From contig CM056389.1 of assembly GCA_029718625.1 (NCBI GenBank), forward strand, positions 16,211,296-16,275,295: a stretch of DNA of 64,000 nucleotides. Direction: 5' to 3'. Positions within the stretch are counted from its first letter, which is position 1. Every line of letters starts with the position of its first letter. Origin of the DNA: Synaphobranchus kaupii (taxonomy: Eukaryota; Chordata; Actinopteri; Anguilliformes; Synaphobranchidae). Positions 36,301 through 47,134 of this stretch are shown piece after piece. The notes beneath the pieces are model-generated. The model made no database searches. It saw nothing but the letters and a program-made list of their open reading frames with translations, and was not told the origin of the DNA. The position numbers were made by a program, and so were the translations under genes.

Positions 36301-39300
36301 TTTAACTGATGTAGAGCCCGGGTAAACTGTCCAGTGCGTCCTGTTCTTTAACTGATGTAGAGCCCGGGTAAACTGTCCAGTGAGTCCTGTTCTTTAACTG
36401 ATGTAGAGCCCGGGTAAACTGTCCAGTGCGTCCTGTTCTTTAACTGATGTAGAGCCCGGGTAAACTGTCCAGTGCGTCCTGTTCTTTAACTGATGTAGAG
36501 CCCGGGTAAACTGTCCAGTGAGTCCTGTTCTTTAACTGATGTAGAGCCCGGGTAAACTGTCCAGTGCGTCCTGTTCTTTAACTGATGTAGAGCCCGGGTA
36601 AACTGTCCAGTGAGTCCTGTTCTTTAACTGATGTAGAGCCCGGGTAAACTGTCCAGTGCGTCCTGTTCTTTAACTGATGTAGAGCCCGGGTAAACTGTCC
36701 AGTGAGTCCTGTTCTTTAACTGATGTAGAGCCCGGGTAAACTGTCCAGTGAGTCCTGTTCTTTAACTGATGTAGAGCCCGGGTAAACTGTCCAGCGAGTC
36801 CTGTTCTTTAACTGATGTAGAGCCCGGGTAAACTGTCCAGTGCGTCCTGTTCTTTAACTGATGTAGAGCCCGGGTAAACTGTCCAGCGAGTCCTGTTCTT
36901 TAACTGATGTAGAGCCCGGGTAAACTGTCCAGCGAGTCCTGTTCTTTAACTGATGTAGAGCCCGGGTAAACTGTCCAGCGAGTCCTGTTCTTTAACTGAT
37001 GTAGAGCCCGGGTAAACTGTCCAGCGAGTCCTGTTCTTTAACTGATGTAGAGCCCGGGTAAACTGTCCAGTGAGTCCTGTTCTTTAACTGATGTAGAGCC
37101 CGGGTAAACTGTCCAGCGAGTCCTGTTCTTTAACTGATGTAGAGCCCGGGTAAACTGTCCAGTGAGTCCTGTTCTTTAACTGATGTAGAGCCCGGGTAAA
37201 CTGTCCAGTGAGTCCTGTTCTTTAACTGATGTAGAGCCCGGGTAAACTGTCCAGCGAGTCCTGTTCTTTAACTGATGTAGAGCCCGGGTAAACTGTCCAG
37301 TGAGTCCTGTTCTTTAACTGATGTAGAGACCGGGTAAACTGTACCGTGAGTCCTGTTCTTTAACTGATGTAGAGCCCGGGTAAACTGTCCAGCGAGTCCT
37401 GTTCTTTAACTGATGTAGAGCCCGGGTAAACTGTCCAGTGCGTCCTGTTCTTTAACTGATGTAGAGCCCGGGTAAACTGTCCAGTGCGTCCTGTTCTTTA
37501 ACTGATGTAGAGCCCGGGTAAACTGTCCAGTGAGTCCTGTTCTTTAACTGATGTAGAGCCCGGGTAAACTGTCCAGTGAGTCCTGTTCTTTAACTGATGT
37601 AGAGCCCGGGTAAACTGTCCAGTGAGTCCTGTTCTTTAACTGATGTAGAGCCCGGGTAAACTGTCCAGTGAGTCCTGTTCTTTAACTGATGTAGAGCCCG
37701 GGTAAACTGTACAGTGAGTCCTGTTCTTTAACTGATGTACAGCCGGGGTAAACTGTCCAGTGAGTCCTGTTCTTTAACTGATGTAAAGTCCGGGTAAACT
37801 GTCCAGAGAGTCCTGTTCTTTAACTGATGTAGAGCCCGGGTAAACTGTCCAGTGCGTCCTGTTCTTTAACTGATGTAGAGCCCGGGTAAACTGTCCAGTG
37901 CGGGGTGACAGTGGTGCAGTACAAAAACACACTGGCTGGTTCAACTCATTTGACTGAGTAATTGAACTGACTGAATGACTGAGTAATTTTAGTGACTAAG
38001 TAGCTTTGAGCTACGCAAACAGCTTTTCTTTTGCCATGACATTTGTGAAAGACAAACCAGAGGGGAAAGCACAGATCGAACAAGAAAGTTGTTTACTGTT
38101 GTTCCCTGCTATAGCGTCCCTCGCTGCAACGCTATAGCAAGAATTTCAGGTGACACATTTTAGAAATCAACTTTGCGTAGCTGGAAGCGTCCACGTTTGC
38201 GTATTTGCGTAAGGTACAGTTGAAGTCGAAAGTTTACATACACCTTAGCCAAATCCATTTAAACTCAGTTTTTCACAATTCCTGACATTTAATCCTATTA
38301 AACATACCCTGTCTTAGGTCAGTTAGGACCTAACAACTTTATTTTAAAAATGTGAAATGTCAGAATAATAGTAGAGAGAATGATTTATTTCATCACATTC
38401 CCAGTGGGTCAGAAGTTTACGTGCACTCTGTTAGTATTTGGTAGCATTGCCTTTCAATTGTTTAACTTGGGTCTAACGTTTCGGGTAGCCTTCCACAAGC
38501 TTCTGACAATAAGTTGATGTAATTTTGGCCCATGACACAGGAGATTGAACACGTGTTCGTCCCGCGTTTGACCCATTCACACCACACTATGGTCACGGGT
38601 AAGACCCGGGTCCGCAAATTGACTAGTGTACACACCCTGTTTTTTTAACAGCTAGTTTGGTAGCCAGCTGGCTAGCAGATGCAATGTAGCCATTACGCTG
38701 GCTTAACTCAGTATATTAACTCCTGAATCGATAGCCCAGTGATGTGCTCCAAATCTCACACGGATTAATTGTTATTTAATAGGCTATTCACTGCTACCTG
38801 TTTACCTGTGACAACTGAGAAATCCTGTTCTTGTGTGAATCTAGCTAGCGAAAATGTAAGATAATTCCAGAGTTGTTCAGTTATATACATTCAGATGAAT
38901 AGCCTACGGTCTCCATCATTTATATGAAAGTTTCTGCACTAATTAGACATGACAAGATTGCGGGTCGGTCATATCGCCGAGCCGTGTATAGTAACTAACC
39001 GTCTGACTAATTGAACCGCCTGAGTAATTGGACTGACTGGTTCTGTTTTTCCCTCTTCTCCCTCCCCTCTCTGTCCGCCATAGTACCTGCCAATCTGGCC
39101 CTGGACATGGACACGGCTCACCACGGCCTCCAGATCAGCGACTTCGACACCAAGGTGGAGGAGGGCCAGGGGCACTCCCTGGAACCGGACCTGCCCCAGA
39201 GGTTCACCCCGCTTCCTGGGCGTGCTGGCCACCGCCCAGTTCTCTAGCGGCCAGCACTACTGGGAGGTGGACGTCAGGGACAAGGGGGTGTGGTACCTGG

Positions 39301-39614
39301 GCGTCACCACCGAGTACAGCAACCGCAAGGGCTACGTCAACCTGTCGCCGTCGGCCGGCTACTGGAGCCTGTGCCTGCAGGACCGGCTGTACGCCAACGA
39401 GGAGGACGCCCGTCTGTCCCTGGCGGACTACTGGGGCTCGCCCCGGATGGGCGTCTACCTGGACTACGACAGGGGCCGCGTCTCCTTCTACGACGCCGTC
39501 ACCATGAAGCACGTCTACACCTTCGACGCCTACTTCGACGAGCCCGTCTTCCCCTTCTTCAGTCCTGGGAAAAACGACCCGGGGAGCCGACTGCAGGTTT
39601 GCCACTACTACTGA
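30208..39614 (+). CDS. TRIM69 / zinc-binding protein A33-like E3 ligase (8 exons, SPRY frame broken)
   Basis: A tripartite-motif protein, predicted RING-type ubiquitin ligase. Exons: 30208-30396, 30635-30858, 32056-32101, 33221-33316, 34563-34787, 35958-35980, 36077-36192, 39084-39614. This layout, with a 96-nt exon, a 23-nt exon and one large last exon, is classic for PRY-SPRY TRIM genes. Domains: C3HC4 RING (C18 to C61), B-box 2 (C109, H112, C120, D123, C128, C131, H137, H140), coiled coil about 140-265, PRY-SPRY about 310-482. The linker GPLQLIMWKKM resembles TRIM69 and newt A33. Phases agree through exon 8. In exon 8 a run of four C at 39207-39210, where homology predicts three, shifts the frame to a TAG at 39245. 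Removing one base restores a 482-residue product ending at 39614, so the copy is either a young loss of the SPRY end or carries a homopolymer read error. Confidence 0.87.
30635..30858 (+). CDS. TRIM-like exon 2 (B-box)
   Basis: Residues 64-137 with the linker VFGKISFTTNYLVKNLVDKL, a Pro-rich spacer and most of the B-box. Ends in phase 2 before GTAACG. Confidence 0.88.
30859..32055 (+). other. TRIM-like intron 2
   Basis: CT/C-rich tract at 30937-31023 with poly-C runs. Otherwise no recognisable gene or element. Confidence 0.5.
32056..32101 (+). CDS. TRIM-like exon 3
   Basis: A 46-nt exon completing the B-box (HHDVAPLPEVVEDLK). Phase 2 in, phase 0 out; acceptor TTCAG, donor AAG/GTGAGC. Confidence 0.82.
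32887..32995. repeat. 36-bp tandem repeat, three copies
   Basis: Unit contains CTTGTTTGGGTGGGAGTGCA followed by GTCGGAGGGGGTGAT. Lies in TRIM-like intron 3. Confidence 0.85.
33221..33316 (+). CDS. TRIM-like exon 4 (coiled coil)
   Basis: The 96-nt coiled-coil exon typical of TRIM genes (GELRLRLIKLTWQKSVCERV and onward). Phase 0 both ends. Confidence 0.86.
34150..34275 (+). mobile_element. tRNA-derived SINE head
   Basis: GGCGGCAGTGTAGTATAGTG, GGTTGCAGGTTCGATTCCCA and the GTTGTACCCTTGAACAAGGT body. The tail is replaced by a Tc1-type end at 34276. Confidence 0.8.
34276..34445. mobile_element. Tc1-like transposon end
   Basis: TACAGTGCATCCGGAAAGTA, CACTTTTTCCACATTTTGTT and TTACAGCCTTATTCCAAAAT are the well-known fish Tc1 terminal repeat. 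Only one end remains; it was inserted in the SINE at a TA. Confidence 0.8.
34563..34787 (+). CDS. TRIM-like exon 5 (coiled coil)
   Basis: Seventy-five residues of heptad-like helix (DLKAKIENDIGALVQFLLDE, VSKEMTAVDKAITDIQNHL). Start is at CGC after ACCAG, the only choice that keeps phase 0; a second AG four bases later would shift the frame. Confidence 0.85.
35305..35525 (+). mobile_element. tRNA-derived SINE, near full length
   Basis: GGTTGTGGGTTCGATTCCCA B-box, CAAAATGTCCAGCTGTATAA linker, and the tail GGATAAGAGCGTCTGCTAAA. Confidence 0.8.
35958..35980 (+). CDS. TRIM-like exon 6 (23 nt)
   Basis: A micro-exon of exactly 23 nt (AINQTVT plus two bases), the length seen at this place in many TRIM genes. 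Flanked by TTACAG and GTAATT. Confidence 0.8.
36077..36192 (+). CDS. TRIM-like exon 7
   Basis: Thirty-nine residues linking coiled coil to SPRY (ATNCPPNWEEFTGPLQLIMW, KKMMHVLHT). Phase 2 in, phase 1 out, donor GTAAGA. A large 46-bp tandem array starts about 50 bp downstream. Confidence 0.85.
36244..37902. repeat. 46-bp tandem array, about 36 copies
   Basis: Unit starts AGTCCTGTTCTTTAACTGAT and continues GTAGAGCCCGGGTAAACTGT. Copies differ mainly at one or two positions (GTGAG, GTGCG or GCGAG at the unit joint). It fills over half of TRIM-like intron 7, beginning about 50 bp after the exon 7 donor. Confidence 0.97.
38216..38545. mobile_element. Sleeping Beauty-like Tc1 terminal repeat
   Basis: TACAGTTGAAGTCGAAAGTT at the tip and a second direct repeat CCAGTGGGTCAGAAGTTTAC about 180 bp in give the IR/DR layout of salmonid Tc1 elements. 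The transposase is absent. Confidence 0.82.
39084..39614 (+). CDS. TRIM-like exon 8 (PRY-SPRY, frameshifted)
   Basis: PRY part in frame from 39086 (LALDMDTAHHGLQISDFDTK). SPRY part from about 39211 in the next frame (FSSGQHYWEVDV, WYLGVTTEYSNRKGYVNLSP, MGVYLDYDRGRVSFYDAVTM, ending CHYY). The two frames are separated by one extra C at 39207-39210. Length minus one base fits phase and stop exactly. SPRY motifs HYWEV, WYLGV and YLDYD..R.SFYD are intact. Confidence 0.85.
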   Translation, partial: YLPIWPWTWTRLTTASRSATSTPRWRRARGTPWNRTCPRGSPRFLGVLATAQFSSGQHYWEVDVRDKGVWYLGVTTEYSNRKGYVNLSPSAGYWSLCLQDRLYANEEDARLSLADYWGSPRMGVYLDYDRGRVSFYDAVTMKHVYTFDAYFDEPVFPFFSPGKNDPGSRLQVCHYY

Positions 39615-40637
39615 CCCCCCAACGCCCCACACAGAGAGGCAACGGGCAGGGGGGGGCCCTGCCAACGCTCGCTGAGAAAAGGCCTTCGTGTCGTTCCGTC
39701 GACCATTCCCATAGCAAACCGTTCACGCGAGAGCATGTGCCGTTTGCCTGTGCGGGTTTCAAGCAGGATGCTGTGCTGTGTGAAAGGCTGCCTTTACATT
39801 TCACTGGATTTTCTAACGAGTAGAAAAATCTGGGGATTTTTTTTTATTTTTTAAACTCCCAATGTAGCCACACAAATTCAGTTTAGATGTAAGAAACAAG
39901 TTTTGAACAGACACTCTTCTAGCTGATTTTTGGACAAACCGCGAGAAATTATGAACTGACAATTTAGCGAGCGCTCATTGTAACGAGCCACGTTACCTCG
40001 GGGTGTAACTTACAGGCCTCTTTTGTAGTCTGCCATGTTTTTTTTTTTTATTATTTATAATATTAGATGGATTGTACTTTGTTTTTAAGCTGTGCTGTCC
40101 TAGGTTCTGTCTTCAGTTGGTCATGATTGGGACAGAATACCAATATGAAGCATTCACACAGGGTTATCACTTGAACACAAATTGAAGTGCAGGGCACTGG
40201 TGTTTAACGGATTTTTAATGTTTTAATTGGAGTACGTTTACACGTTGTGGCTTGTTTCGGGTAGCCGTGCTGGCTCTTCTAGGTTCACCTTCTGGCCTGG
40301 TGGTCGGCATGGTGGATCTACACAAACTAAACTTCACTGCAGAATTCCCTGCTTGTTCAACAGTTTATTTCCCCCCCACCCCCACCACATTGGTTAACCA
40401 TAAACAGGAGTACAAGTACTTGGGATGAGGTTTCTGCTTTTATCAGTTTAAGTTTGTTTTACCTATGAATTGTTTTTATTTTAGTTCATGTTTTAATATC
40501 AGATCATGGGAACATTATTCTATTATATTTTTAGGGTATGACCCGTTTTATTATGTATACATGTTATTTGTGCATTATCCTTGTATCAAATGCAATAGGT
40601 GGTTATTTTTCCGCTGTACTTTGGCGTCAATCTTCAA

Positions 40638-40643
40638 AATAAA
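40638..40643 (+). terminator. Polyadenylation signal of the TRIM-like gene
   Basis: AATAAA about 1 kb after the stop codon at 39614, following a T-rich 3' UTR. It is the best-placed signal on this strand. Others further along cannot be excluded. Confidence 0.6.
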
Positions 40644-41060
40644 ATGTAACTATGAATAATGTTTTGGGTGTCTGTGACTCATTGAACCTAATTTTGCTAT
40701 ATTTGTGTGTGAAGTGCTTTACTTGAATGGCTTGGTGAGTAAATGGGGAACCCAGTAGACTTGCAGAATGTGTCTTTCTCAGGACCAAATTTTGCCAACA
40801 CTGTAACTAGTGTCTTACTGCACAGATGGCAAAGGGAAAAGGATTCATATGTTTCCGTTCAGCCATCCATGAATTTACATACAGGATTTGTTATTGATTT
40901 GACAAGCATAGTATCCATGGTACCTAAAATATTTCTCAAAAACAGTTCTAAATGTGCGATTCTCTAGATGTTCATATTAAAAGCTGTTTTTTTTTCTTTT
41001 TTTCTGTTCAGTGGAAATTGGGTAATTTAGGTTTTGATTCAAATCAAGTTCTTTGATATT

Positions 41061-41543
41061 TTTAAAGGGGTAATAAACGCTAAATCAAATATTGAGTTAT
41101 AAAGCCAAGTATCTTGCCTCCATTTCATAAATCCCATATATCCTATTGCTTAAAAAAAACTAAAATGTAATTAAGCCGTGCCACTGCATTTTGTGTCAGA
41201 GGCATATGCTGAAATCCAAACAAACGTTTTGTTTGAGCCACGGTTTGTTGTTCGTGATGGTAAATAGAGGTAAAAAAAACTTCTACGCAAGCAACTCAAT
41301 TCCCTCTCTCTTCTTGATTGATGGGTATTCAAACTTCGCAAATTAACGTTCGCCCTTTAATTTCGAACTGGTGTCCGTTTGAACAGTTTTCATGACGCGT
41401 TACCGAATGGGTCTATCGCCCCTCCCCCCAACTGTAACTCCTCCCTCCCGTCTGTGTTCTCTCACTCGAGCCCAATTTGCGTCATTTGAAACTGAAGTGG
41501 GCAGAGACGGAACAAAAGCCTGTGTTTATTACCCCTTTAAAGG
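41061..41543. mobile_element. Inverted-repeat DNA element
   Basis: TTTAAAGGGGTAATAAAC at the left end and its inverse GTTTATTACCCCTTTAAA at the right. About 480 bp, no coding frame, class unknown. Confidence 0.6.
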
Positions 41544-41789
41544 CAGATTGTCCTGCAAAAGCTCTGCTGTGTCTGTGTTACTCTGCACTCATGTTCTAGG
41601 AAAAGCAGTTTCTTTGAGGGGGATAATCACTTCAGCATAGTCAGTATAGTACTTGGAAGGTACAGGCAGTCACATATTTAGTGTTGTCTTGTCAAATCCT
41701 TGTGTAATTAACATTTCAGGAATTCCAGCCCTCGTGAGACTCGGCCCATCTCGTTCTTGGGTAGGATTTGTTTATTGGCTATTGGTGGT

Positions 41790-42222
41790 GCTGGTGGGTG
41801 ACTGCTGAGCAAGATGAGTCCTCTGAGATTGAGATTCTGGGTGACGTCCGTCGGTGGTGTACGGCGTGCCCCGAGTGTCAAAAAGTAAACCCTGCCGCTA
41901 TCCCGAAAGCCCCGTTGCAACCTTTACCGTTAATTAATCGTCCCAGGGACATTTTGGACCTGTTAAGAGAAACTTGGGAGGAAGGTCCTAGCCCCAGTAA
42001 AAATTAAGTACAGTATGTACTGGACTGGCGAGCAAAACTACACGCACTTGGTCAGATTGCACGGGAACATTTGCTCCAGGCCCAGGAAAGACCGAGACGG
42101 TAATATGATGGAGGGGCACAATTGCGAAAATTTTCAACCGGGAGATAAAGTGCTTGTGTTACTCCCTACGTCCACCTCCAAATTACTCGCAAAGTGGCAA
42201 GGGCCCTTTGAGGTCACATGAT
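41790..42222 (+). pseudogene. Ty3/gypsy retrotransposon integrase relic
   Basis: Two separated pieces: the integrase zinc-finger half (DVRRWCTACPECQKVNPAAI, PKAPLQPLPLI) and, after a deletion, the C-terminal end (FQPGDKVLVLLPTSTSKLLA, KWQGPFEVT). The integrase core is missing and frames are broken. Confidence 0.8.
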
Positions 42223-45200
42223 ACTTCATTTTTTAAGTATCCCACTGAATGAAAACGGCTGTAGGCCTATGTAGTAGGCTATGTTCATTTTGAGTAGGCT
42301 ACACAAAAAGTGCCCGGATTTAGGGAGAGACCAGAGTGGGTTGTGCCTCGGGGTCGTTGTTCCTCAGTGTTTTCACCCAATAAAAAAACCAGCAGAAGTG
42401 CTGTCATTCTGTTTTTACAAGTCTTGTACTGCCCCCTACTGGGTAACGACATGAATGACAGACCACACAACGAATATCTCCACCTTTTGGAAAATGTCCC
42501 AGTTTACCAGGGTAATTTCTTTTAATATGATCGCTATTTTTCAGCTACCATCCTGTGTTTAGCTGTTAATTAATCGTAAAGTAACCTATTGTAAAATATC
42601 TGGCTTGTAGACTATGTCAGATGTGGCTGGCTATCTCTCCTCAACAGCTTTCTATACGCCTCATTTTCAATAGGCTACTGGATTCTAGGATCTGATAAAA
42701 AAAAAAAGGATTTATATTTGCATAGACCAATAAAAGAGCTCTTTGAAAATATAACCTTACAATCTATGATCGAGAGTAATATTATTTACATGTAGGCTAT
42801 AACGTTAAACTTCTGCTAGAATCACGGAGACGGTAATGTCATAAATAGGCGAAACGTAAGGTGAATGCGATTGCAAACTAGCTTGAAAGGTGAGCGTAGG
42901 GAGACCGAGGTCGGTTGTGACGGTCCACACAAGTCCGCCCTCCACTCAGAACGGGTCAAGGGTCAACTGGATGTCCGGAGAGTCGGGACACACTCCATGG
43001 ACCAGACGCTTGAAGAAGCCGAATTACCTCTCTTTAACTGCAGAGGGCGCCAAGCCTGAAAATGCATACATTCCATGGCGGGGAGGTACCTGTCAAGTCT
43101 CTCACGTTTCATTCGTCTCTTACACTTTGCTGCCGTCTCACGGGCGTGAAATGAAAACCTTGTGAATTGTCACACTATCAAAAAAAAAAAAAAAGCATTG
43201 TATTGTAATCCTTAGTTCAGTGAGCTGTGGGGCAGTTGCTGCGCTCCGTCCTGACAGTGATAGATTTACATACTAAATGTGTAGATATTCTATCTCTGCT
43301 TACATATTTACACGTTTATGTAAACATGTAAGCTGCGATAGAATGTTTTTTGTTGACCGCGCACGCAACTGGAACGCAGCATACAATTTCCATTACAGTT
43401 AGGTTAACAGGTATGGAGGTCTGACAGGTAAAATGTTAAGCAATACTATCCCTCAAGCCTTTTTTTTATATATAGGTAATGTGATGATACGTATTCATCT
43501 GGAATATTCCAGAGTAATAATTAATCTGTTCAAAAGGTGTAATGAAGTTATGCACCCAGATATATACATTAACAAACCATATACATTAACTTCCCTCTGG
43601 CTTTCTGGAATTGATCAACATTCAGAAAAAGATAACTCACTTAAGAGGCCAGTGAGAATAGAAAGGCCTCCAGAATCCTGCTGGCAGACTGAAATCTCCA
43701 TGGAAACGGCAAGAGAGGGCCCGGCTTATTAGGGGAAGAGAAACCGTGACTCAGAGCAGCGGGAAAGAGCGCTTGGTGGATCCTGATCACTGTGGACAGG
43801 CTGTTGTTTCTCCAAGAGTCTGCCTACTGAGCGTGGGTGCCATACCTTGAACTATGTGCAATTATCCAACCGCTATTGCACACATTGTGTATCTCACGGT
43901 AGGCGACGATCCGTTTAATCTTTCTGTTTTTCTTTTTTTTTAACTTTGAACCTTTTCTGAGAAAGTCTAAGAAAGTTGCTCAAGCTGTGTAAGTAGTATT
44001 AACTTTTTCGGGGCTGTGTCTCTGGGCCAGAATCTGTTTTAAGTCTCAAGATTTATATCCACATGATATAAATATATGAGAGGTGGAGCCGAAAAATGAG
44101 AAGGACAGCCTCGTCGCCACCCAGAGCGATTCCACTGGCTGTTGTGAGGGAGGCGGCCAAGTAGCTGCCTGTTCAAAAGTGTGTTAATTTGTATTTATAC
44201 AGCTGTCGATGTTACTCTAATGAAATTGAAATGTTAATATGTCTCAGCAAAATAGAACACCTCTGCAATATCCAATAGTGTGCAACAGCAGTCTATTATA
44301 AATTAAACTGTTATTTAGGATGTTATTATGGAACAAGCTGATAGAAGCCATCTTTCCTGTGGGGAAACATCTGTGACTTCCGAGTCAAACGGAATTGTGA
44401 TTATTTGACACCTGGATGTCCTCTTGGATTACACTTTCCGGAAGCCGGAAAGTTGGTCAATTATAAACGACGGAGGAAAAAGGAAATTGTCAGGCAAATG
44501 TCCTATTTAAAGCTTTGTTTTTGACTGTTCTCTCCTTTTGGATAAAAACAAACACTGGCATTAAGCGTGGTGCTTGTTGACATAGGAGGAGGCAGGAAAC
44601 ACCGCAAATTTACCATGGCGTTTCCACCTTGCTTTGACCCTTTTATTTTTTCCCTCCATATTTGTTGCAACTTCCCCTTCCCCTTTTAAGCCTATCACAA
44701 TCCTCCATCCAACGTCTGTACTAAATTCAGATCACAGATGCATTAGCTTCCTTTTAATTCGTTTCCACATCCGAGCATTATAAAGCAGCCTGGTGCAGTC
44801 CGGCTTTATTCCATCTTACCCTTTGACCCCGTTTCAGAGAACACCATTTTCTCCATGCAGAACACAGACAAACAAACATGGCTGAAGCCAACAGGGCGTA
44901 TTTTCAGTTTAATATTTACAATTTGTACTACATACTGCTTCAGTTGAATTCAATGATTTAAACATAAATACACAAGTGACTTTTTGTTTCATGTATTATG
45001 TAGGATTTCTCGTTCACGTAATGACAGTTTTTTAGTTTCTCTATTTTTTCTTCCAAGCACGATTTCATGCATTGGAAGGATTTGTGACAGTTAACACTCA
45101 TGGTACGAATTTGGGTGTAACGAATATATGATTGCGGAACAGACATTTTCGTTTACTGTCTATCCAGTATGCGGAACTAACAAATAAAGGTGATATGGAT

Positions 45201-46981
45201 TCACTCTGGCCAAGGATGGAAAGACACAAGAGATGGTAGCTCTGCTGTAACTTACACCTGGTTGTCCGACCATTCTAACTGGAATCATCATTGACATGCA
45301 GAAAAGTTACCCATACAAAATAATAATAATATAATAAAATACTCCACCAACCCTGCTGTCAGCCTTTTTCCTTTTCACAAACTTCTTTTTTTTTTAATGA
45401 AAGGAAGTACGAAACAATAATAATTTTGTTATAGTAACTTTGCATATACAGCTTGACTGAAACATATTCCATCACTCAAAATCCACCAGACAAAAAGATT
45501 TTACCTATAGGAAAAGTGTCAGTCAAAGCCTATAGCACTCTATCCGCACTGTCGGCCAAGGTTAAGGATAAGCATGGTTAGCATGCCATGAACACAAAGT
45601 TAAATTACCAAAACAAATGTGATAAGCAAACTAACAAGAAATACTGACAAATTGATGGCAATTTTTTTTTTTTCCGCCACAGCAATAACAATGATATTAT
45701 ATACATATAGCACACTTTATATGACAATAATATTTATATATACACATAGGCGTATATATTACTCTTTATCTTATATTATGTTCAACTACAACCCATTTTT
45801 AGAATTTGGCAAATGCATTTGATGAGGGTTCAGTTTTTGTGATTGGTTCCACTAGTTTGTCATGGAAACAGACTACATAAAAGTGAATGTTAAGGTACTT
45901 ATGTGCATTACTAGGTCATGGCTTGGACTTGAGGTTTGGCAGAGAAACAAAATATTTTAACACATCAAATTAGAAAAATAATTTGTAAAAGATAAAATCA
46001 AGTAAAAAAAAAAAAAAAACCAAAACAAAAATTAAAATAAATTAATAAGTAAATTTATTCCTCTTTTTAAGAAGAGCACAAATCAAGTGTGCGTAATTGT
46101 GCTGTTGATGTCGGCAATAAATATGGTCCTAATAACCCCTGTGTGCCTCGCAGGCACACACGCAGTATGCGCTAAAATGCTGGATATCTCAACTGCCAAA
46201 GACAACTAGAATATGTGCAAGTCTGTAAAATGGAGGGTGGAGCTTTAGTCTGCTGGTACATTTACAGATGGTGCTGCAGTCGTGTGATAAGGCTGCATTT
46301 TTCAAAAGGGTGGATTACATTTGCAGTTATATTGAGAAGCAAAGCGACGGAAAGAGAGAAATCTTCTCTGCGTTTCTCACTCCTTCTCTTTCTCCTTCTC
46401 TTTCTCTCGGCTCATGATTTCGATCATTCTCATGATTTGTCCTCTATTAGCTTTCGAAGCCTGGTTAAAAAAAAGAAACGAATGCGAAATAAATGATTTC
46501 AGACGGTGGCTGTTCTGACTACGGCTTCATGCATTCTGCTCGAACACGCTCGAGTTTGTTTGTATTTGCTACGGGCTTTTAAAAAACTTCTCCTTCTTCT
46601 TTGAATAGCCTCACCGAGGTCGAGTTAAGAGTCGTTCGAATCCCCCCGGTTCCTCTGGATAGGCTATGGTCATCTGATTTCTTTTTCTTTTCCAGTGCAA
46701 AAGAAAGGCGAATCTTTTCGCTCGAGGCCCCGTTCGCTCATCGTAGGAAAGGTAACAAAGCGTGAGTCGCTTTTGTCGATTTGTTGCTTTAAAAAAAAAA
46801 AGAAAAAACGCTATCTTTTAGCGAAAGAAGCTCAGGAAAGTTTCGCTGTAACTGCATTTCTTGTGTGCCATGTAACAGACTGAAATCAAGGAGGGATAAA
46901 AGGATCATTGCACCCTGTACATTTCGCCTAGCTCCGCCTCTGGGGGGGGGGGGGGGGGGGGGGCGCCGCCGGCTCGCGGCT

Positions 46982-47134
46982 CTACTGCAGGTAGCGGTAG
47001 ACTTTGAAGCAATGGTTGCCAGAGTCCGCCACCACCACGTGGCCTTCCGATGTCAGCGCCAGACCCTGGGGGCCGTACAGCGGGTCGGCCGAGGTGTTGA
47101 TGTAGGACAGGAAGGACCCTGAGCTGTCGAACAC
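46982..47134 (-). CDS. trim3: trim3 exon 11 (NHL 6, stop)
   Basis: Residues 698-747 ([38 protein letters not shown]) then TAG. The C-terminus is essentially invariant in TRIM2/TRIM3. A poly-G tract of about 22 bases lies just past the stop (46941-46963). Confidence 0.95.
   Translation of the reverse strand: MFDSSGSFLSYINTSADPLYGPQGLALTSEGHVVVADSGNHCFKVYRYLQ

Larger units (their letters stand above)
40650..46981. other. Intergenic region between the TRIM-like gene and trim3
   Basis: No gene was recognised. It contains an inverted-repeat element (41061-41543), a Ty3/gypsy relic (41790-42222) and AT-rich unique sequence. The part from roughly 45,000 to 46,980 may be the long trim3 3' UTR: a minus-strand AATAAA lies at 46054-46059, but transcript extent cannot be read from sequence. 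Confidence 0.45.

Noticed and set aside
36244..37902. CRISPR-like array of regular repeats
   Set aside because: Units are contiguous with no unique spacers, and the host is a vertebrate; it is a minisatellite.
39222..39614. Separate intronless SPRY gene starting at the internal Met
   Set aside because: It is the shifted end of TRIM-like exon 8; phase and PRY homology tie it to the upstream part.
42865..43165. Small open frames near a GC-rich stretch as a new gene
   Set aside because: No recognisable domain, splice partner or initiation context.
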